A DNA stretch of 64,000 nucleotides, from the NCBI RefSeq assembly GCF_031456835.1, contig NZ_JAVDVK010000001.1, forward strand, positions 248,001-312,000, in the 5' to 3' direction. The notes beneath the pieces were generated by a model. It made no database searches and was not told the DNA's origin. It saw only the letters and a program-made list of their open reading frames with translations. Source of the DNA: Leifsonia shinshuensis. Its GTDB lineage: Bacteria; Actinomycetota; Actinomycetes; Actinomycetales; Microbacteriaceae. Position 1 is the first letter of the stretch. The number at the start of each line of letters is the position of its first letter. Shown piece by piece: positions 7,309-16,472 of this stretch. The position numbers and the translations under genes are program-made.

Positions 7309-8565
7309 TCAGAACTCGACAGGGTCCCGGATGATCGGGCAGGTCATGCAGTGCCCGCCCCCGCGACCGCGGCCGAGCTCGGCTCCCGCGATCGGGATGA
7401 CCTCGACGCCCGCCTTGCGGAGGAGGGCGTTCGTCGCGGTGTTCCTGTCGTAGGCGTAGACCACACCGGGGCGCAGGGCGACCGCGTTGTTGCCGCTGTC
7501 CCACTGCTGGCGTTCGGACTCGTAGTTGTCGCCGGCCGTCTCGACGACGTGGAGCCGGGGCAGTCCGAGCGCTTCCGCGACCACGTCGACGAACGCGCGG
7601 CTCCCGTGGTCGATGACGCTGAGTCCGGGCGCCGCGTCCTCGGGCACGAGTGTGAAGGTGTGGACGGCATCCATGATCGCCGGATAGAGCGTGACGATGT
7701 CGCGATCGGCGAAGGTGAACACCGTGTCCAGGTGCATCGCCGCACGCAGCTTGGGCATCCCGGCCACGATCACCTGCGTAGCGGCGCCCTGGGCGAACAA
7801 GGCGGCCGCTGCCTGCGTGATCGCGTGCCGTGAGGTCCGCTCGCTCATCCCGATGAGCACCACGCCGTTGCCGACCGGCATGACGTCTCCGCCCTCCAGG
7901 GTCGCCTGCGCCCAGTCGGTCTCCGGGTCGCCCCACCAGACGGTGGCGTCGCGGAAGTCGGGGTGGAAGCGGTAGACGGCTTTCATGAGGAGGGTCTCGT
8001 CGTGGCGCGCCGGCCAGTACAGCGGGTTGAGGGTGACGCCGCCGTAGATCCAGCACGTCGTGTCCCGGGTGTAGAGGGTGTTCGGCAGGGGAGGCATGAG
8101 GTACTCGCGGACGCCGGTGGATTCGCGCGCGAGCGCTACATAGCCGGTGCGGTGGTCCTCGGGTAGGTCCGACGTGGCGAGGCCGCCGATGAGGTACCCG
8201 GCGAGCTCGGCCGGCGGCAGGGCGTCGAGGTACGCGCGGGTGCCCTCGATCAGGCCGAGGCCGACCTCGCCCGCGACGATCTTGCGGTCGAGCAGCCACG
8301 ACTTCGCCTCGGGATCGGCCATCGTCTCGGCGAGGAGGCCGTGCAACTCCACAACCTCGACGTCGTTCGCCCGGAGGTCGGCGACGAACGCGGCATGGTC
8401 TTCGATCGCCTTGTCCACCCACATCACGTCGTCGAACAGGAGATCGTCGGCGTTGCTCGGGGTCAGCCGGCGATGGGCGAGACCGGGCGAGCAGACGAGC
8501 ACCTTCCGCAGCTGCCCGACTTCCGAGTGGACGCCGTAGCGCGGCATCGTGGACGTATCCGTCAT
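7309..8565 (-). CDS. arcA: Arginine deiminase
   Basis: A 418-residue enzyme hydrolysing L-arginine to citrulline and ammonia. Guanidino-modifying-enzyme signatures are visible: [22 protein letters not shown], the catalytic-histidine region MHLDTVF, and the nucleophilic cysteine in GGGHCMTCP near the C terminus. The start is supported by AAGGAGG 5 bp upstream of the ATG. It lies 21 bp downstream of a probable arginine/ornithine antiporter in the same direction. No ornithine carbamoyltransferase (arcB) or carbamate kinase (arcC) is nearby, so the energy-yielding remainder of the pathway must be elsewhere or absent. Confidence 0.95.
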   Translation of the reverse strand: MTDTSTMPRYGVHSEVGQLRKVLVCSPGLAHRRLTPSNADDLLFDDVMWVDKAIEDHAAFVADLRANDVEVVELHGLLAETMADPEAKSWLLDRKIVAGEVGLGLIEGTRAYLDALPPAELAGYLIGGLATSDLPEDHRTGYVALARESTGVREYLMPPLPNTLYTRDTTCWIYGGVTLNPLYWPARHDETLLMKAVYRFHPDFRDATVWWGDPETDWAQATLEGGDVMPVGNGVVLIGMSERTSRHAITQAAAALFAQGAATQVIVAGMPKLRAAMHLDTVFTFADRDIVTLYPAIMDAVHTFTLVPEDAAPGLSVIDHGSRAFVDVVAEALGLPRLHVVETAGDNYESERQQWDSGNNAVALRPGVVYAYDRNTATNALLRKAGVEVIPIAGAELGRGRGGGHCMTCPIIRDPVEF

Positions 8566-8586
8566 GGTTCCTCCTTGGTGAGACGG

Positions 8587-10038
8587 TCAGAGGGTGATCC
8601 AGCCGGCGGCCAGCGCCACGATCCCGGTGACCGCCCCGATCAGGGCGACCGCGAGGATGACCAGCTCACGGCCGGAGAAGACGCGCCGCCCCTGCTCGCG
8701 ACGGGCCATGACGAACAGGATCGTCGCGGGCGCGTAGATGATGAACGAGAGCAGCACGAAGGTGACGCCTGCGGCGAAGATCAGGTAGGCCGTGTAGATC
8801 GTCGCCAGGATCGCGATGGCGGTCTCCCGGCCGCGGCCGCGCGGCGCGTCCTCGTACGACTCCTTCGTGATGACGAGCTTCATGGCGTAGCACGCCACCA
8901 GGAAGAACGGGATGAGCGTCAGAGCGCTGGTCAGGTCGAGCGCCAGGTTGAACGCATCGTGGGAGAAGTAGGTGATCACCAGGATGACCTGCACGAAGAT
9001 CGCCGTCATCAGCAGAGCGGGCACGGGGACGTCGGCGCTGTTGGAGCGCGCCAGGAAGCGCGGCATGTCGTCGTCCTTTGCGGCGACGAACAGCACCTCC
9101 GCCGCCATCAGCGACCAGGCGAGGTAGGCGCCGAGCACGGAGACCACCAGCCCGACGCTCACGAACCAGGCGCCCCACGGCCCGACGGCGGCGGCGAGGA
9201 CGCCGGCCATCGAGGGCTGCCGCAGCTGCGCGATCTCGCCCATGGGCAGGATTCCGTACGACACGATGGTGACCGACGCGAAGATCGCGAAGACGCTGAC
9301 GAAGCCGAGGATGGTGGCCCTGCCGACGTCGGCGCGGCGTTTCGCGTGACGGGAGTACACGCTCGCCCCCTCGACGCCGAGGAAGACGAACACGGTCACC
9401 AGCATCGTGCCGGTGACCTGATCGAACAGGGAGCCCGCGTAGTCGGCCCCCGCCCAGTTCTCGGCGAACACCTGCGGCTTGAGCACGAACAGGCAGAGCA
9501 GGATGAAGACCACGATCGGCACGAGTTTGGCCACGGTCACGATGCGGTTGATGACGGCGGCCTCTTTGATGCCGCGGCGGATCAGGAAGAAGAAACCCCA
9601 CAGCCCGAGCGATGAGATCCCGATGGCGAGGAGACTGTCGCCGTCGCCCAGCGCCGGAAGCACCGCGCCGATGGTCGACATGATGAAGACCCAGTAGAAC
9701 ACCAGCCCCATCCCGGCGCTGGCCCAGTACCCGATCGCCGAGAAGAAGCCCAGGAACTGCCCGAAACCGGCCTTCGCGTAGGCGTAGACGCCGGCGTCGA
9801 GCTCCGGTTTCCGGTTCGCCAGCATCTGGAAGACGAACGCCAGCATGAGCATCCCGACGCCGGCGATCGACCAGGCGATCAGCGACCCGGCGACGCCCGT
9901 CTCCTGCGCGAACCGGCGGGGGAGCGAGAACACCCCGGCTCCCACCATCGACCCGACGACCATCCCGGTCATCGTGAGCATCGTGAGCTTGACCGCGGGC
10001 GCGGCCGCCTGCTGCGGTGCGTGGTCCGTTCTCGTCAT
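8587..10038 (-). CDS. arcD: Arginine/ornithine-type APC antiporter
   Basis: A 483-residue integral membrane amino-acid transporter of the APC superfamily, basic amino acid/polyamine antiporter group. The N-terminal MTGMVVGSMVGAGVFSLPRR is the characteristic first-helix motif, and roughly twelve to thirteen hydrophobic segments follow. The ATG is preceded by GGGGAGGG. It is the first gene of a two-gene unit with arginine deiminase, which supports arginine uptake, though exchange for ornithine specifically would need ornithine production elsewhere; arginine/citrulline exchange is an alternative. The unit is bracketed by a 20-bp direct repeat. Confidence 0.9.
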   Translation of the reverse strand: MTRTDHAPQQAAAPAVKLTMLTMTGMVVGSMVGAGVFSLPRRFAQETGVAGSLIAWSIAGVGMLMLAFVFQMLANRKPELDAGVYAYAKAGFGQFLGFFSAIGYWASAGMGLVFYWVFIMSTIGAVLPALGDGDSLLAIGISSLGLWGFFFLIRRGIKEAAVINRIVTVAKLVPIVVFILLCLFVLKPQVFAENWAGADYAGSLFDQVTGTMLVTVFVFLGVEGASVYSRHAKRRADVGRATILGFVSVFAIFASVTIVSYGILPMGEIAQLRQPSMAGVLAAAVGPWGAWFVSVGLVVSVLGAYLAWSLMAAEVLFVAAKDDDMPRFLARSNSADVPVPALLMTAIFVQVILVITYFSHDAFNLALDLTSALTLIPFFLVACYAMKLVITKESYEDAPRGRGRETAIAILATIYTAYLIFAAGVTFVLLSFIIYAPATILFVMARREQGRRVFSGRELVILAVALIGAVTGIVALAAGWITL

Positions 10039-10183
10039 CGACCCTCCCCAGGGGTGCGCCGCGCCGAGGGGCGGATGGATCGGCTCCGCACTCGACGCGT
10101 TTCGACGCGCACAGTCAAACCCGCCGAGCGTGAGCCTGGCAAGCACTGATTTCGACGGCTCCCGGCGTCGGCCGGCGAAGCGT

Positions 10184-10203
10184 ACCGGGCGGGCGCACCA
10201 CGT
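10184..10203. repeat. 20-bp direct repeat, right copy flanking arcD-arcA
   Basis: Identical to the copy at 7255-7274. It is followed at once by TAGAGT, which serves as the probable -10 of the next gene, so the repeat also carries promoter-proximal sequence. Hairpin potential (ACCAC-GTAGA-GTGGT) is present here too. Confidence 0.8.
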
Positions 10204-10216
10204 AGAGTGGTCCTTC

Positions 10217-10564
10217 GTGTCGAGACCACACACGCCGCAGCAGCCCGCCTTCAACCGCGCCGCGCTGGCGCCCGGGCTCCTCGGGGCGATCGTGCTGCTG
10301 GCCGGCCTCGCACTGGTCGGCGGCGAGTGGTACCTCTACGTGCGGTACGCGGTCAGCATCCTCGCGCTCATCCTGTGCGTGTTCGCCGGGCAGGCCAAGC
10401 AGTGGTGGTGGCTGGCCGGCCTCATCCCCGTCGCCGTCGTCTGGAACCCGGTCTGGCCGCTGCCGCTGAGCGACGCGGTGGTGCAGGGTCTGTCGTTCGC
10501 CGGCGTCGTGCTGTTCGTCGCCGCGGCGGTCACGATCAAGATCCCCGCCGACACTCGTCGCTGA
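10217..10564 (+). CDS. Small integral membrane protein (DUF6804-like)
   Basis: A 115-residue protein with about four hydrophobic helices: LLGAIVLLAGLALVGG, YAVSILALILCVFAG, WWWLAGLIPVAVVW and LSFAGVVLFVAAAV. It resembles a small actinobacterial membrane family, recalled as DUF6804, of unknown function. The GTG start is chosen because TAGAGT (10203-10208) lies 8 nt upstream, giving a leaderless transcript, and the first helix follows closely. It is divergent from arcD. No function can be assigned. Confidence 0.75.
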   Translation: MSRPHTPQQPAFNRAALAPGLLGAIVLLAGLALVGGEWYLYVRYAVSILALILCVFAGQAKQWWWLAGLIPVAVVWNPVWPLPLSDAVVQGLSFAGVVLFVAAAVTIKIPADTRR

Positions 10565-10688
10565 ACGGCTCCACACCCGGTAGAATGGGTGCTGCGCGGC
10601 CATCTCGTGCCGCGCTCCCGGCGTCACCCGCGTGAGCCCGGTCCACTCGGTACCGGTCCTCCCGCCCCCGCCGGCCTCACGACCACAC

Positions 10689-10730
10689 GGCGTCGCGTCC
10701 TCCGACAGCGCGCGACGCCTCCTCTGGAGG
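10689..10730 (+). promoter_or_regulatory. Leader hairpins, one masking the helicase ribosome-binding site
   Basis: A 9-bp stem (GGCGTCGCG 10689-10697 with CGCGACGCC 10711-10719) is followed by CCTCC-TCT-GGAGG (10718-10730), in which the Shine-Dalgarno GGAGG is itself paired. The two stems share bases 10718-10719, so they cannot both form completely. A TAGAAT at 10581-10586 may be the promoter, giving a leader of about 140 nt. Translational control is inferred. Confidence 0.55.
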
Positions 10731-10733
10731 ACC

Positions 10734-12893
10734 ATGTCTCGTTCCGGTCAGCGCACCAGCCCGACCAGGCCGCAGCAGCGGAAGAACCGGCACGCCAACA
10801 ACGACGGGCTGATCCCCGTGCTCGCGCGCAAGGTGCGCGAGGTGGAGGCGAAGGCCGCCGACGGCAAGAAGCTCGGCCCGACGAACCGCACCAAGTTCCA
10901 GGTCATCGCCTTCCTCATGCGCGAGGAGCGCGCGCGGGCGAAGTCCGACCCCGACCTGAGCGACGCCGCCCGCGCCGAGCAGCTGAAGCGCCTCGACGGC
11001 ATCGCGACCATCCTGGCCAAGACGGCCGCGCGAGACACGTCGCTCATCTCGCTGCTCGAGAGCGAGTCGCCGTCGAGCGCCACCGCCCAGAAGATGCGCC
11101 GGGACTGGCTGCTCGAGTCGGGCACGGAGCTGTCGCCGGACGACCTCATCATCACGATCGAGCGTCCCGTCGCCAAGCAGGACAGCGTCATCCCGCCGGA
11201 GCTCGCCGAGAAGCAGGTCGTGCCTCCGTCGGTGAAGGCGCGCCAGCTCTCCAACCCGTTCCTCGCCCCCGACCTCTCGCGGCTGACGCCGTCGGCTCCC
11301 ACTCCGCGGCGCCGCCTCGACTCGTGGGAGCTGCTCGGTCCGCTGTTCAAGTCGTTCGAGTACGGCGCGGGCGGCCAGGCGGCCAGCATGGACCTCCCTC
11401 CCGCACCGTTGATCGACCGCTACTCGCCGCACGATATGGAGCTGATGCACCACCAGTCGCGCTTCATCGAGAGCGTCCGGCTGGGGCACCGCAGCTTCCT
11501 GCTCGCCGACGAGCCGGGCCTCGGCAAGACCGCGCAGTCGGTGCTCGCCGCCTCCGTCGCCGGCGCGTATCCGCTGCTGGCCGTCGTGCCCAACGTCGTC
11601 AAGATGAACTGGGCGCGCGAGGTCGAGCGATGGACGCCGATGCGCCGGGCGACCGTCATCCACGGCGACGGGGAGGGCCTCGACGCCTTCGCCGACGTCG
11701 TGATCGTCAACTACGAGGTGCTGGACCGTCACCTCTCCTGGCTGAGCACCCTCGGCTTCAAGGGGATGGTCGTCGACGAGGCGCACTTCATCAAGAACCT
11801 GCACTCGCAGCGGTCGCGGCTCGTGCTCGGACTGGCGGACGCCATCCGTCAGGCCACGCCCGACCCGCTGATGATCGCGCTCACCGGTACGCCGCTGATC
11901 AACGACATCGACGACTTCAAGGCGATCTGGCAGTTCCTCGGCTGGATCGACGGCAACAAGCCGACCGCGCAGCTGATGGAGCACCTGGAGGAGACGGGGC
12001 TCACCCCGGCCGACTTCGGCTTCTACGCGGCCGCCCGCGAGGCGGTCATCGACATGGGCATCGTGCGCCGCCGCAAGATCGACGTCGCCGCAGACCTGCC
12101 CAGCCGCCGTGTCGTCGACCTGCCGGTCGAACTCGACGACGAGCTGGGCCGCTCCGTCCGTCAGGCCGAGAAGGAGCTCGCCGCCCGCCTCGTCGCCCGC
12201 TACCACCGAGCCGCAGCGGCCGGTCGTCCCGACTCCTTCGACGGGGACGACGAGGCGCACCGCCGCCACCTCATCCGCCTGGTCGCCCAGTCGGAGCTCG
12301 AGGAGGCGAAGTCGTCGAAGACCGGCGACAACGTGTTCACGATGGTCCGCAAGATCGGTCAGGCCAAGGCCGGGCTCGCGTCCGACTACACCGCGCAGCT
12401 GGCGCGCTCGGTCGGCAAGGTCGTCTTTTTCGCGAAGCACATCGACGTGATGGATGCTGCTGAGGAGGCGTTCGCAGCCCGGGATCTGAAGACCATCTCG
12501 ATCCGCGGCGACCAGTCCGCCCTCGCCCGCCAGAAGGAGATCGACGCCTTCAACAACGATCCCGACGTGGCGGTCGCGGTGTGCTCGCTGACCGCGGCGG
12601 GCGTCGGACTCAACCTGCAGGCCGCATCCAACGTCGTGCTCGCAGAGCTGTCGTGGACGGCGGCCGAGCAGACCCAGGCGATCGACCGGGTGCACCGCAT
12701 CGGTCAGGAGGAGCCGGTCACCGCGTGGCGGATCATCGCCGCGCAGACCATCGACGCGAAGATCGCCGAGCTGATCGACGCCAAGCAGGGACTCGCGGCG
12801 CGGGCCCTCGACGGCAGCGACGTCGAACTCGGCTCGGCGGACTCGGTGCAGCTGGACGCGTTGATCACCCTGCTGGAGGACGCGCTGGGCTGA
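10734..12893 (+). CDS. SNF2-family (SMARCAL1-like) DNA-dependent ATPase
   Basis: A 719-residue SF2/SNF2 helicase-like ATPase. The lysine-rich first 200 residues precede Walker A in LLADEPGLGKTAQS (DEMGLGKT in most relatives, Pro for Met here). Then come VVDEAHFIKN (DEAH), ALTGTPLIND (motif III), and the C-terminal half with IRGD, LTAAGVGLNLQAAS and IDRVHRIGQ (motif VI). It most likely remodels DNA or protein-DNA complexes, for example during fork repair. The ATG follows CTGGAGG, which can fold into a hairpin. It is monocistronic by position. Confidence 0.92.
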   Translation: MSRSGQRTSPTRPQQRKNRHANNDGLIPVLARKVREVEAKAADGKKLGPTNRTKFQVIAFLMREERARAKSDPDLSDAARAEQLKRLDGIATILAKTAARDTSLISLLESESPSSATAQKMRRDWLLESGTELSPDDLIITIERPVAKQDSVIPPELAEKQVVPPSVKARQLSNPFLAPDLSRLTPSAPTPRRRLDSWELLGPLFKSFEYGAGGQAASMDLPPAPLIDRYSPHDMELMHHQSRFIESVRLGHRSFLLADEPGLGKTAQSVLAASVAGAYPLLAVVPNVVKMNWAREVERWTPMRRATVIHGDGEGLDAFADVVIVNYEVLDRHLSWLSTLGFKGMVVDEAHFIKNLHSQRSRLVLGLADAIRQATPDPLMIALTGTPLINDIDDFKAIWQFLGWIDGNKPTAQLMEHLEETGLTPADFGFYAAAREAVIDMGIVRRRKIDVAADLPSRRVVDLPVELDDELGRSVRQAEKELAARLVARYHRAAAAGRPDSFDGDDEAHRRHLIRLVAQSELEEAKSSKTGDNVFTMVRKIGQAKAGLASDYTAQLARSVGKVVFFAKHIDVMDAAEEAFAARDLKTISIRGDQSALARQKEIDAFNNDPDVAVAVCSLTAAGVGLNLQAASNVVLAELSWTAAEQTQAIDRVHRIGQEEPVTAWRIIAAQTIDAKIAELIDAKQGLAARALDGSDVELGSADSVQLDALITLLEDALG

Positions 12894-12940
12894 GGCCGCC
12901 CGTCGCGGTCACCGCCGGCGGTCGCCGTCGGCGTCGCCGC

Positions 12941-13126
12941 TCAGGCGATCTCGGCGTCGTCCGGGTCGAGCGGAACCGGCCGGTCGTCGTCCGGAAGCAG
13001 CTCATCGTCCTCGTCGTCGACCACGGGCAGGTCCTCCGGGTCGTGCACCACCGGCTCCGGCTCGTAGTCGGTCTCCTGCGCCTCGCGGAAATCGTCGAGG
13101 TCCTCGTCACCTCTGGGGTCGCTCAT
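12941..13126 (-). CDS. Small acidic hypothetical protein
   Basis: A 61-residue, strongly acidic protein (about one third Asp/Glu) rich in proline, with runs such as DLPVVDDEDDELLPDDD. No domain, signal peptide or membrane segment is seen, so it is probably disordered. The ATG start has only a weak upstream purine stretch. It lies between the converging SNF2 gene and a DUF3224 gene that runs the same way. Coding is supported by the frame-specific composition but is not certain. Confidence 0.55.
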   Translation of the reverse strand: MSDPRGDEDLDDFREAQETDYEPEPVVHDPEDLPVVDDEDDELLPDDDRPVPLDPDDAEIA

Positions 13127-13154
13127 GCCCTGAGGGTACCGCCGCTGGGGCCGG

Positions 13155-13577
13155 TCAGGAAGGCCGGTCTCCGTCGACCTCGAACACGAAGAACGGGCCG
13201 CGCTCGTCGTGCTCGATGCGGGCGCGCCCGCTGAACGCCACGAAGTCCCCGGTGCCCGTCCCCGGCACGATGTAGCCGAACGCCGACGCGTCCGAGGGAT
13301 GCTGCAGCGCGCCGTGGTGGACGGTCACCGAGCCGGTCCTCCCGTCGTCGAGGCGTCCGCTGATCCGCTCCGCGGCGAGGTAGCCGCGGCCGCCCTCCTC
13401 GGTGCCCGACGAGATGAAATGCGCGACCGACTCGCCGACGAGTCCCTCGGTGTAGGTCTTGCGCATGACGACGGCTCCGAGCCAGTCGCCCGGGTCGCCG
13501 CCGAGTCCCAGTCCCGGGAGGTCCGCGGGCTCCCATCCGGTCACGTCGAAGCGGGCGATGATGGTCTCAGCTGTCAT
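13155..13577 (-). CDS. DUF3224-family protein
   Basis: A 140-residue protein matching the DUF3224 layout: a beta-rich N terminus, MRKTYTEGLVGESVAHFIS, GGRGYLAAERISGRLDDGRTGSV in the middle (visible in parts), VTVHHGALQ, and a late GTGTGDFVAFSG. The family adopts a small beta-barrel and has no established reaction. The ATG gives the usual family N terminus MTAETIIARFDV. It is a single gene divergent from the CYTH protein. Confidence 0.82.
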   Translation of the reverse strand: MTAETIIARFDVTGWEPADLPGLGLGGDPGDWLGAVVMRKTYTEGLVGESVAHFISSGTEEGGRGYLAAERISGRLDDGRTGSVTVHHGALQHPSDASAFGYIVPGTGTGDFVAFSGRARIEHDERGPFFVFEVDGDRPS

Positions 13578-13653
13578 GCGTTCACCGTAGACCGGGCGCA
13601 GGCCGCCCATCTTGTAATTTCGCGACAGGGGAATTCTGGGCTAGACAGGGGAT

Positions 13654-14268
13654 ATGCCCCATCACTCCCAGGTCGAGATCGAGCGGAAGTACGACGTCGA
13701 CGCTGAGGCGCAGCACCCCCAGCTCGTCGGCGTGGGCGCGGTCGCCGTCCAGGGCGAGCCCGAGCGGCACGAGCTGGTCGCCACGTACTTCGACACGGCC
13801 GACCTGACCCTGGCCCAGCACCGCACAGCCGTGCGCGTGCGCCGCGGCGGCCACGACGCCGGGTGGCACGTCAAGCTGCCGGCGGACGAGGGCCGCACCG
13901 AGCTCCACTGGCCGCTGACCGACGGCGACGAGCCGCCCGCCGAACTGCGGGAGCAGCTGCGCGACCTGATCGGCGACCGGCCCCTCCAGCCGATCGCCCG
14001 GGTCACCAACCAGCGCGACAGCGTGCTGCTGCAGGATGCGGCCGGTTTCGAGCTCGCCGAGCTGACCGACGACCACGTGCGCAGCGAGAACCTGCGCTCG
14101 GGCGGCACGCAGGAGTGGCGCGAGTGGGAGGTGGAGCTCCTCGCCGGGGCGCCGGACACGCGCGAGCGCCGCACGGCCCTGCTCGACGAGATCGAGGAGC
14201 GGCTGCTCGCCGCCGGAGCGCGTCCGTCCGCCAGCTCGTCGAAGCTGCAGCGGGCGCTCGGGCTCTGA
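13654..14268 (+). CDS. CYTH-domain protein (triphosphate tunnel fold)
   Basis: A 204-residue CYTH protein. The N-terminal VEIERKY gives the ExExK motif that binds the metal-triphosphate. Tunnel strands follow, with YFDTADLTL, VRVRRGGHDAGWHVKLP, EWREWEVELL and C-terminal SSSKLQRAL. Relatives are triphosphatases, thiamine-triphosphatase or adenylate-cyclase-like proteins; with no CHAD domain attached, the substrate is open (inorganic tripolyphosphate is common). TAGACA lies 6 nt before the ATG, so the transcript may be leaderless. Confidence 0.9.
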   Translation: MPHHSQVEIERKYDVDAEAQHPQLVGVGAVAVQGEPERHELVATYFDTADLTLAQHRTAVRVRRGGHDAGWHVKLPADEGRTELHWPLTDGDEPPAELREQLRDLIGDRPLQPIARVTNQRDSVLLQDAAGFELAELTDDHVRSENLRSGGTQEWREWEVELLAGAPDTRERRTALLDEIEERLLAAGARPSASSSKLQRALGL

Positions 14269-14364
14269 TCCGCCTACCACTGCACGCGGCTTCTCGTCCA
14301 GTGCGATTTTGTGCAGCCCGGTCGGGGCGGGCATGATTCAAGCACGCACGAGAAACGGAGCAGC

Positions 14365-15393
14365 ATGAAGATCGGCATCCTCACCAGCGGCGGCGACTGC
14401 CCGGGACTGAACGCGGTCATCCGGGGCGCGGTCCTGAAGGGCGATCGCGTCCACCACTCCGAGTTCGCCGGTTTCCGCTACGGCTGGCGCGGAGTGGTCG
14501 AGGGTGACATCATGCCGCTCGACCGCCACAGCGTCCGCGGGCTGTCCCGCCAGGGCGGCACCATCCTCGGCTCCAGCCGCACCAACCCGTTCGAAGGCGA
14601 GAAGGGCGGCCCGGAGAACATCCAGCGGATGATGGATGAGAACGGCATCGACGCCATCATCGCCATCGGCGGCGAGGGCACGCTGACCGCTGCACGCCGT
14701 CTCACCGACGCCGGCCTCAAGATCGTCGGCGTCCCGAAGACCATCGACAACGACCTGGCGGCGACCGACTACTCGTTCGGCTTCGACACCGCCGTGGAGA
14801 TCGCCACGGAGGCGATCGACCGCCTCCGCACGACCGCCGAGTCGCACCAGCGCTGCATGGTCGTGGAGGTCATGGGCCGCCACGTCGGCTGGATCGCCCT
14901 GCACTCGGGCATGGCGGGCGGCGCGCACGCCATCCTCATCCCGGAGCAGCCTCAGTCGATCGAGCAGATCTGCGAGTGGGTGGAGTCGGTCCGCGACCGC
15001 GGACGCGCCCCGGTCATCGTCGTGTCCGAGGGCTTCCACCTCGACACGATGGAGGAGGCGCACTCCCACAAGGGACTCGACGCGTTCAACCGTCCCCGCC
15101 TCGGCGGCATCGGCGAGATGCTCGCCCCGATGATCGAGGAGCGCACCGGCATCGAGTCGCGCGCGACCGTCCTCGGCCACATGCAGCGCGGCGGCGTCCC
15201 CAGCGCCTACGACCGCGTGCTCGCGACCCGCCTCGGCATGGCGGCGGTGGATGCGGTATACGAGGGCCGCTGGGGCTCGATGGTGTCGCTGCGCGGCACG
15301 GACGTCGTCAACGTCTCGATCGCCGACGCGACCGGCGGGCTCAAGACCGTTCCGGACGCGCGCTACGAGGAGGCGGCGCTGCTCTTCGGCTGA
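14365..15393 (+). CDS. pfkA: 6-phosphofructokinase, ATP-type with a lysine at position 124
   Basis: A 342-residue phosphofructokinase phosphorylating fructose 6-phosphate in glycolysis. Visible are TSGGDCPGLNA at the N terminus, GSSRTNPF, IGGEGTL (Gly105, matching E. coli Gly104), PKTIDNDL with catalytic Asp128, and MGRHVGWIA. Glycine at the 104 position favours ATP over pyrophosphate. The neighbouring Lys125 (E. coli position 124) is the residue typical of PPi enzymes, a mixture known from actinobacterial ATP enzymes. The start ATG follows ACGGAGCAGC. Effector control cannot be read from sequence. Confidence 0.94.
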   Translation: MKIGILTSGGDCPGLNAVIRGAVLKGDRVHHSEFAGFRYGWRGVVEGDIMPLDRHSVRGLSRQGGTILGSSRTNPFEGEKGGPENIQRMMDENGIDAIIAIGGEGTLTAARRLTDAGLKIVGVPKTIDNDLAATDYSFGFDTAVEIATEAIDRLRTTAESHQRCMVVEVMGRHVGWIALHSGMAGGAHAILIPEQPQSIEQICEWVESVRDRGRAPVIVVSEGFHLDTMEEAHSHKGLDAFNRPRLGGIGEMLAPMIEERTGIESRATVLGHMQRGGVPSAYDRVLATRLGMAAVDAVYEGRWGSMVSLRGTDVVNVSIADATGGLKTVPDARYEEAALLFG

Positions 15394-15510
15394 GCGCTGC
15401 TTCCGGTCGGCCCGCCGCCGCTTCCGGTCGGCTGAGCGTCCGGTGCACTCCGTGCCTTTCGGCGGCGGTCGGGGCTAGGCTCCCTCCTACCAGAGGGAAG
15501 GAGCCCGTCC

Positions 15511-16434
15511 GTGCCGCGTTTCGTCCAGTTCGAGGAGTTCGGTTCCCGCGACTACCTGCACGTGGTCGAGCGGGAGAGGCCGTGGCCGGGCCCCGGTCAG
15601 ATCCTGGTGCGCGTGATGGCGGCCGGGCTGAACCCGTCGGACTACAAGGCGTATCGCGATGAGCGGGCGGCCGCCCGGAGCGGCGTCACGCTGCCGAGCG
15701 GGATCGGCTCGGACTTCTCCGGCTTCGTCGAGGAGCTCGGCGAGGGCGTCACCCGGTTCGAGCTGGGCCAGGCGGTGCTGGGCACCGCGCCGTTCGCCGC
15801 GATCGCCGACTTCGTCGTGGTGCCGGAGGACGGCCAGGTGATCCTGAAGCCGGACGCGCTCACGTTCGAGGTCGCCGGGTCGCTCGGCGTCGCAGGACGC
15901 ACGGCCATGGCGAGCGTCCGCTCCCTCGACCTGCACGAACGCGACACGGTGCTGGTCAGCGCCGCCGCGGGCGGCGTCGGCGTGCTGGCCGCGCAGCTGG
16001 CCGTGCGCGCGGGCGCCACCGTCATCGGGACGGCGAGCGAGGAGAACCACGAGTTCCTGGAGTCCCTCGGCGTCATCCCGGTCGCCTACGGCGAGGGGCT
16101 CGCCGACCGTGTGCGCGACGTTCTGGACGACGACCGGGTCACGGCCGTGCTCGACAACCACGGACCGGACACCATCGACGCCGCGCTGGAGCTGGGGGTG
16201 CCCATCGAGCGGGTGAACTCGATCGCCGTCTTCGGGCCCGCCGCGCGCGGCGCGAAGAACGTCGGAGGGCACTCCGCCGGCAACGACGAGCTGGCCGAAC
16301 TCGCCGACCTGCTGGCCGAGAACGAGCTCGTGCTGCCCATCGACTCCATCTACCCGATCGAGCGGACGGTCGAAGCGTTCGGGCGGCTGGAGGGCGGCCA
16401 CGTGCGCGGCAAGGTCGTCGTCGTCACCGACTGA
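15511..16434 (+). CDS. NADP-dependent zinc-free quinone oxidoreductase-like MDR protein
   Basis: A 307-residue medium-chain dehydrogenase/reductase of the quinone oxidoreductase group. The N-terminal GroES-like half has RVMAAGLNPSDYKAYRD and GSDFSGFVEELGEGV. The Rossmann half has VLVSAAAGGVGVLAAQLAVR. The cysteines and histidines of the zinc alcohol dehydrogenases are absent, as expected for this group. The GTG start is supported by GAAGGAG at good spacing. It probably reduces quinones or enones using NADPH; the natural substrate is unknown. Confidence 0.9.
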   Translation: MPRFVQFEEFGSRDYLHVVERERPWPGPGQILVRVMAAGLNPSDYKAYRDERAAARSGVTLPSGIGSDFSGFVEELGEGVTRFELGQAVLGTAPFAAIADFVVVPEDGQVILKPDALTFEVAGSLGVAGRTAMASVRSLDLHERDTVLVSAAAGGVGVLAAQLAVRAGATVIGTASEENHEFLESLGVIPVAYGEGLADRVRDVLDDDRVTAVLDNHGPDTIDAALELGVPIERVNSIAVFGPAARGAKNVGGHSAGNDELAELADLLAENELVLPIDSIYPIERTVEAFGRLEGGHVRGKVVVVTD

Positions 16435-16472
16435 AGTCCGGCCGGCGCACCCGGCCGGCGAGAGGAGCATCC

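Noticed and set aside
7309..10038. Complete arginine deiminase energy pathway
   Set aside because: Only arcA and arcD are present; neighbouring genes do not encode carbamoyltransferase or carbamate kinase.
10677..12695. A 672-codon open frame antisense to the SNF2 helicase
   Set aside because: Its protein is Arg/Val/Asp-rich without any recognisable domain, and it mirrors codon bias of the real gene; long antisense frames are normal in GC-rich DNA.
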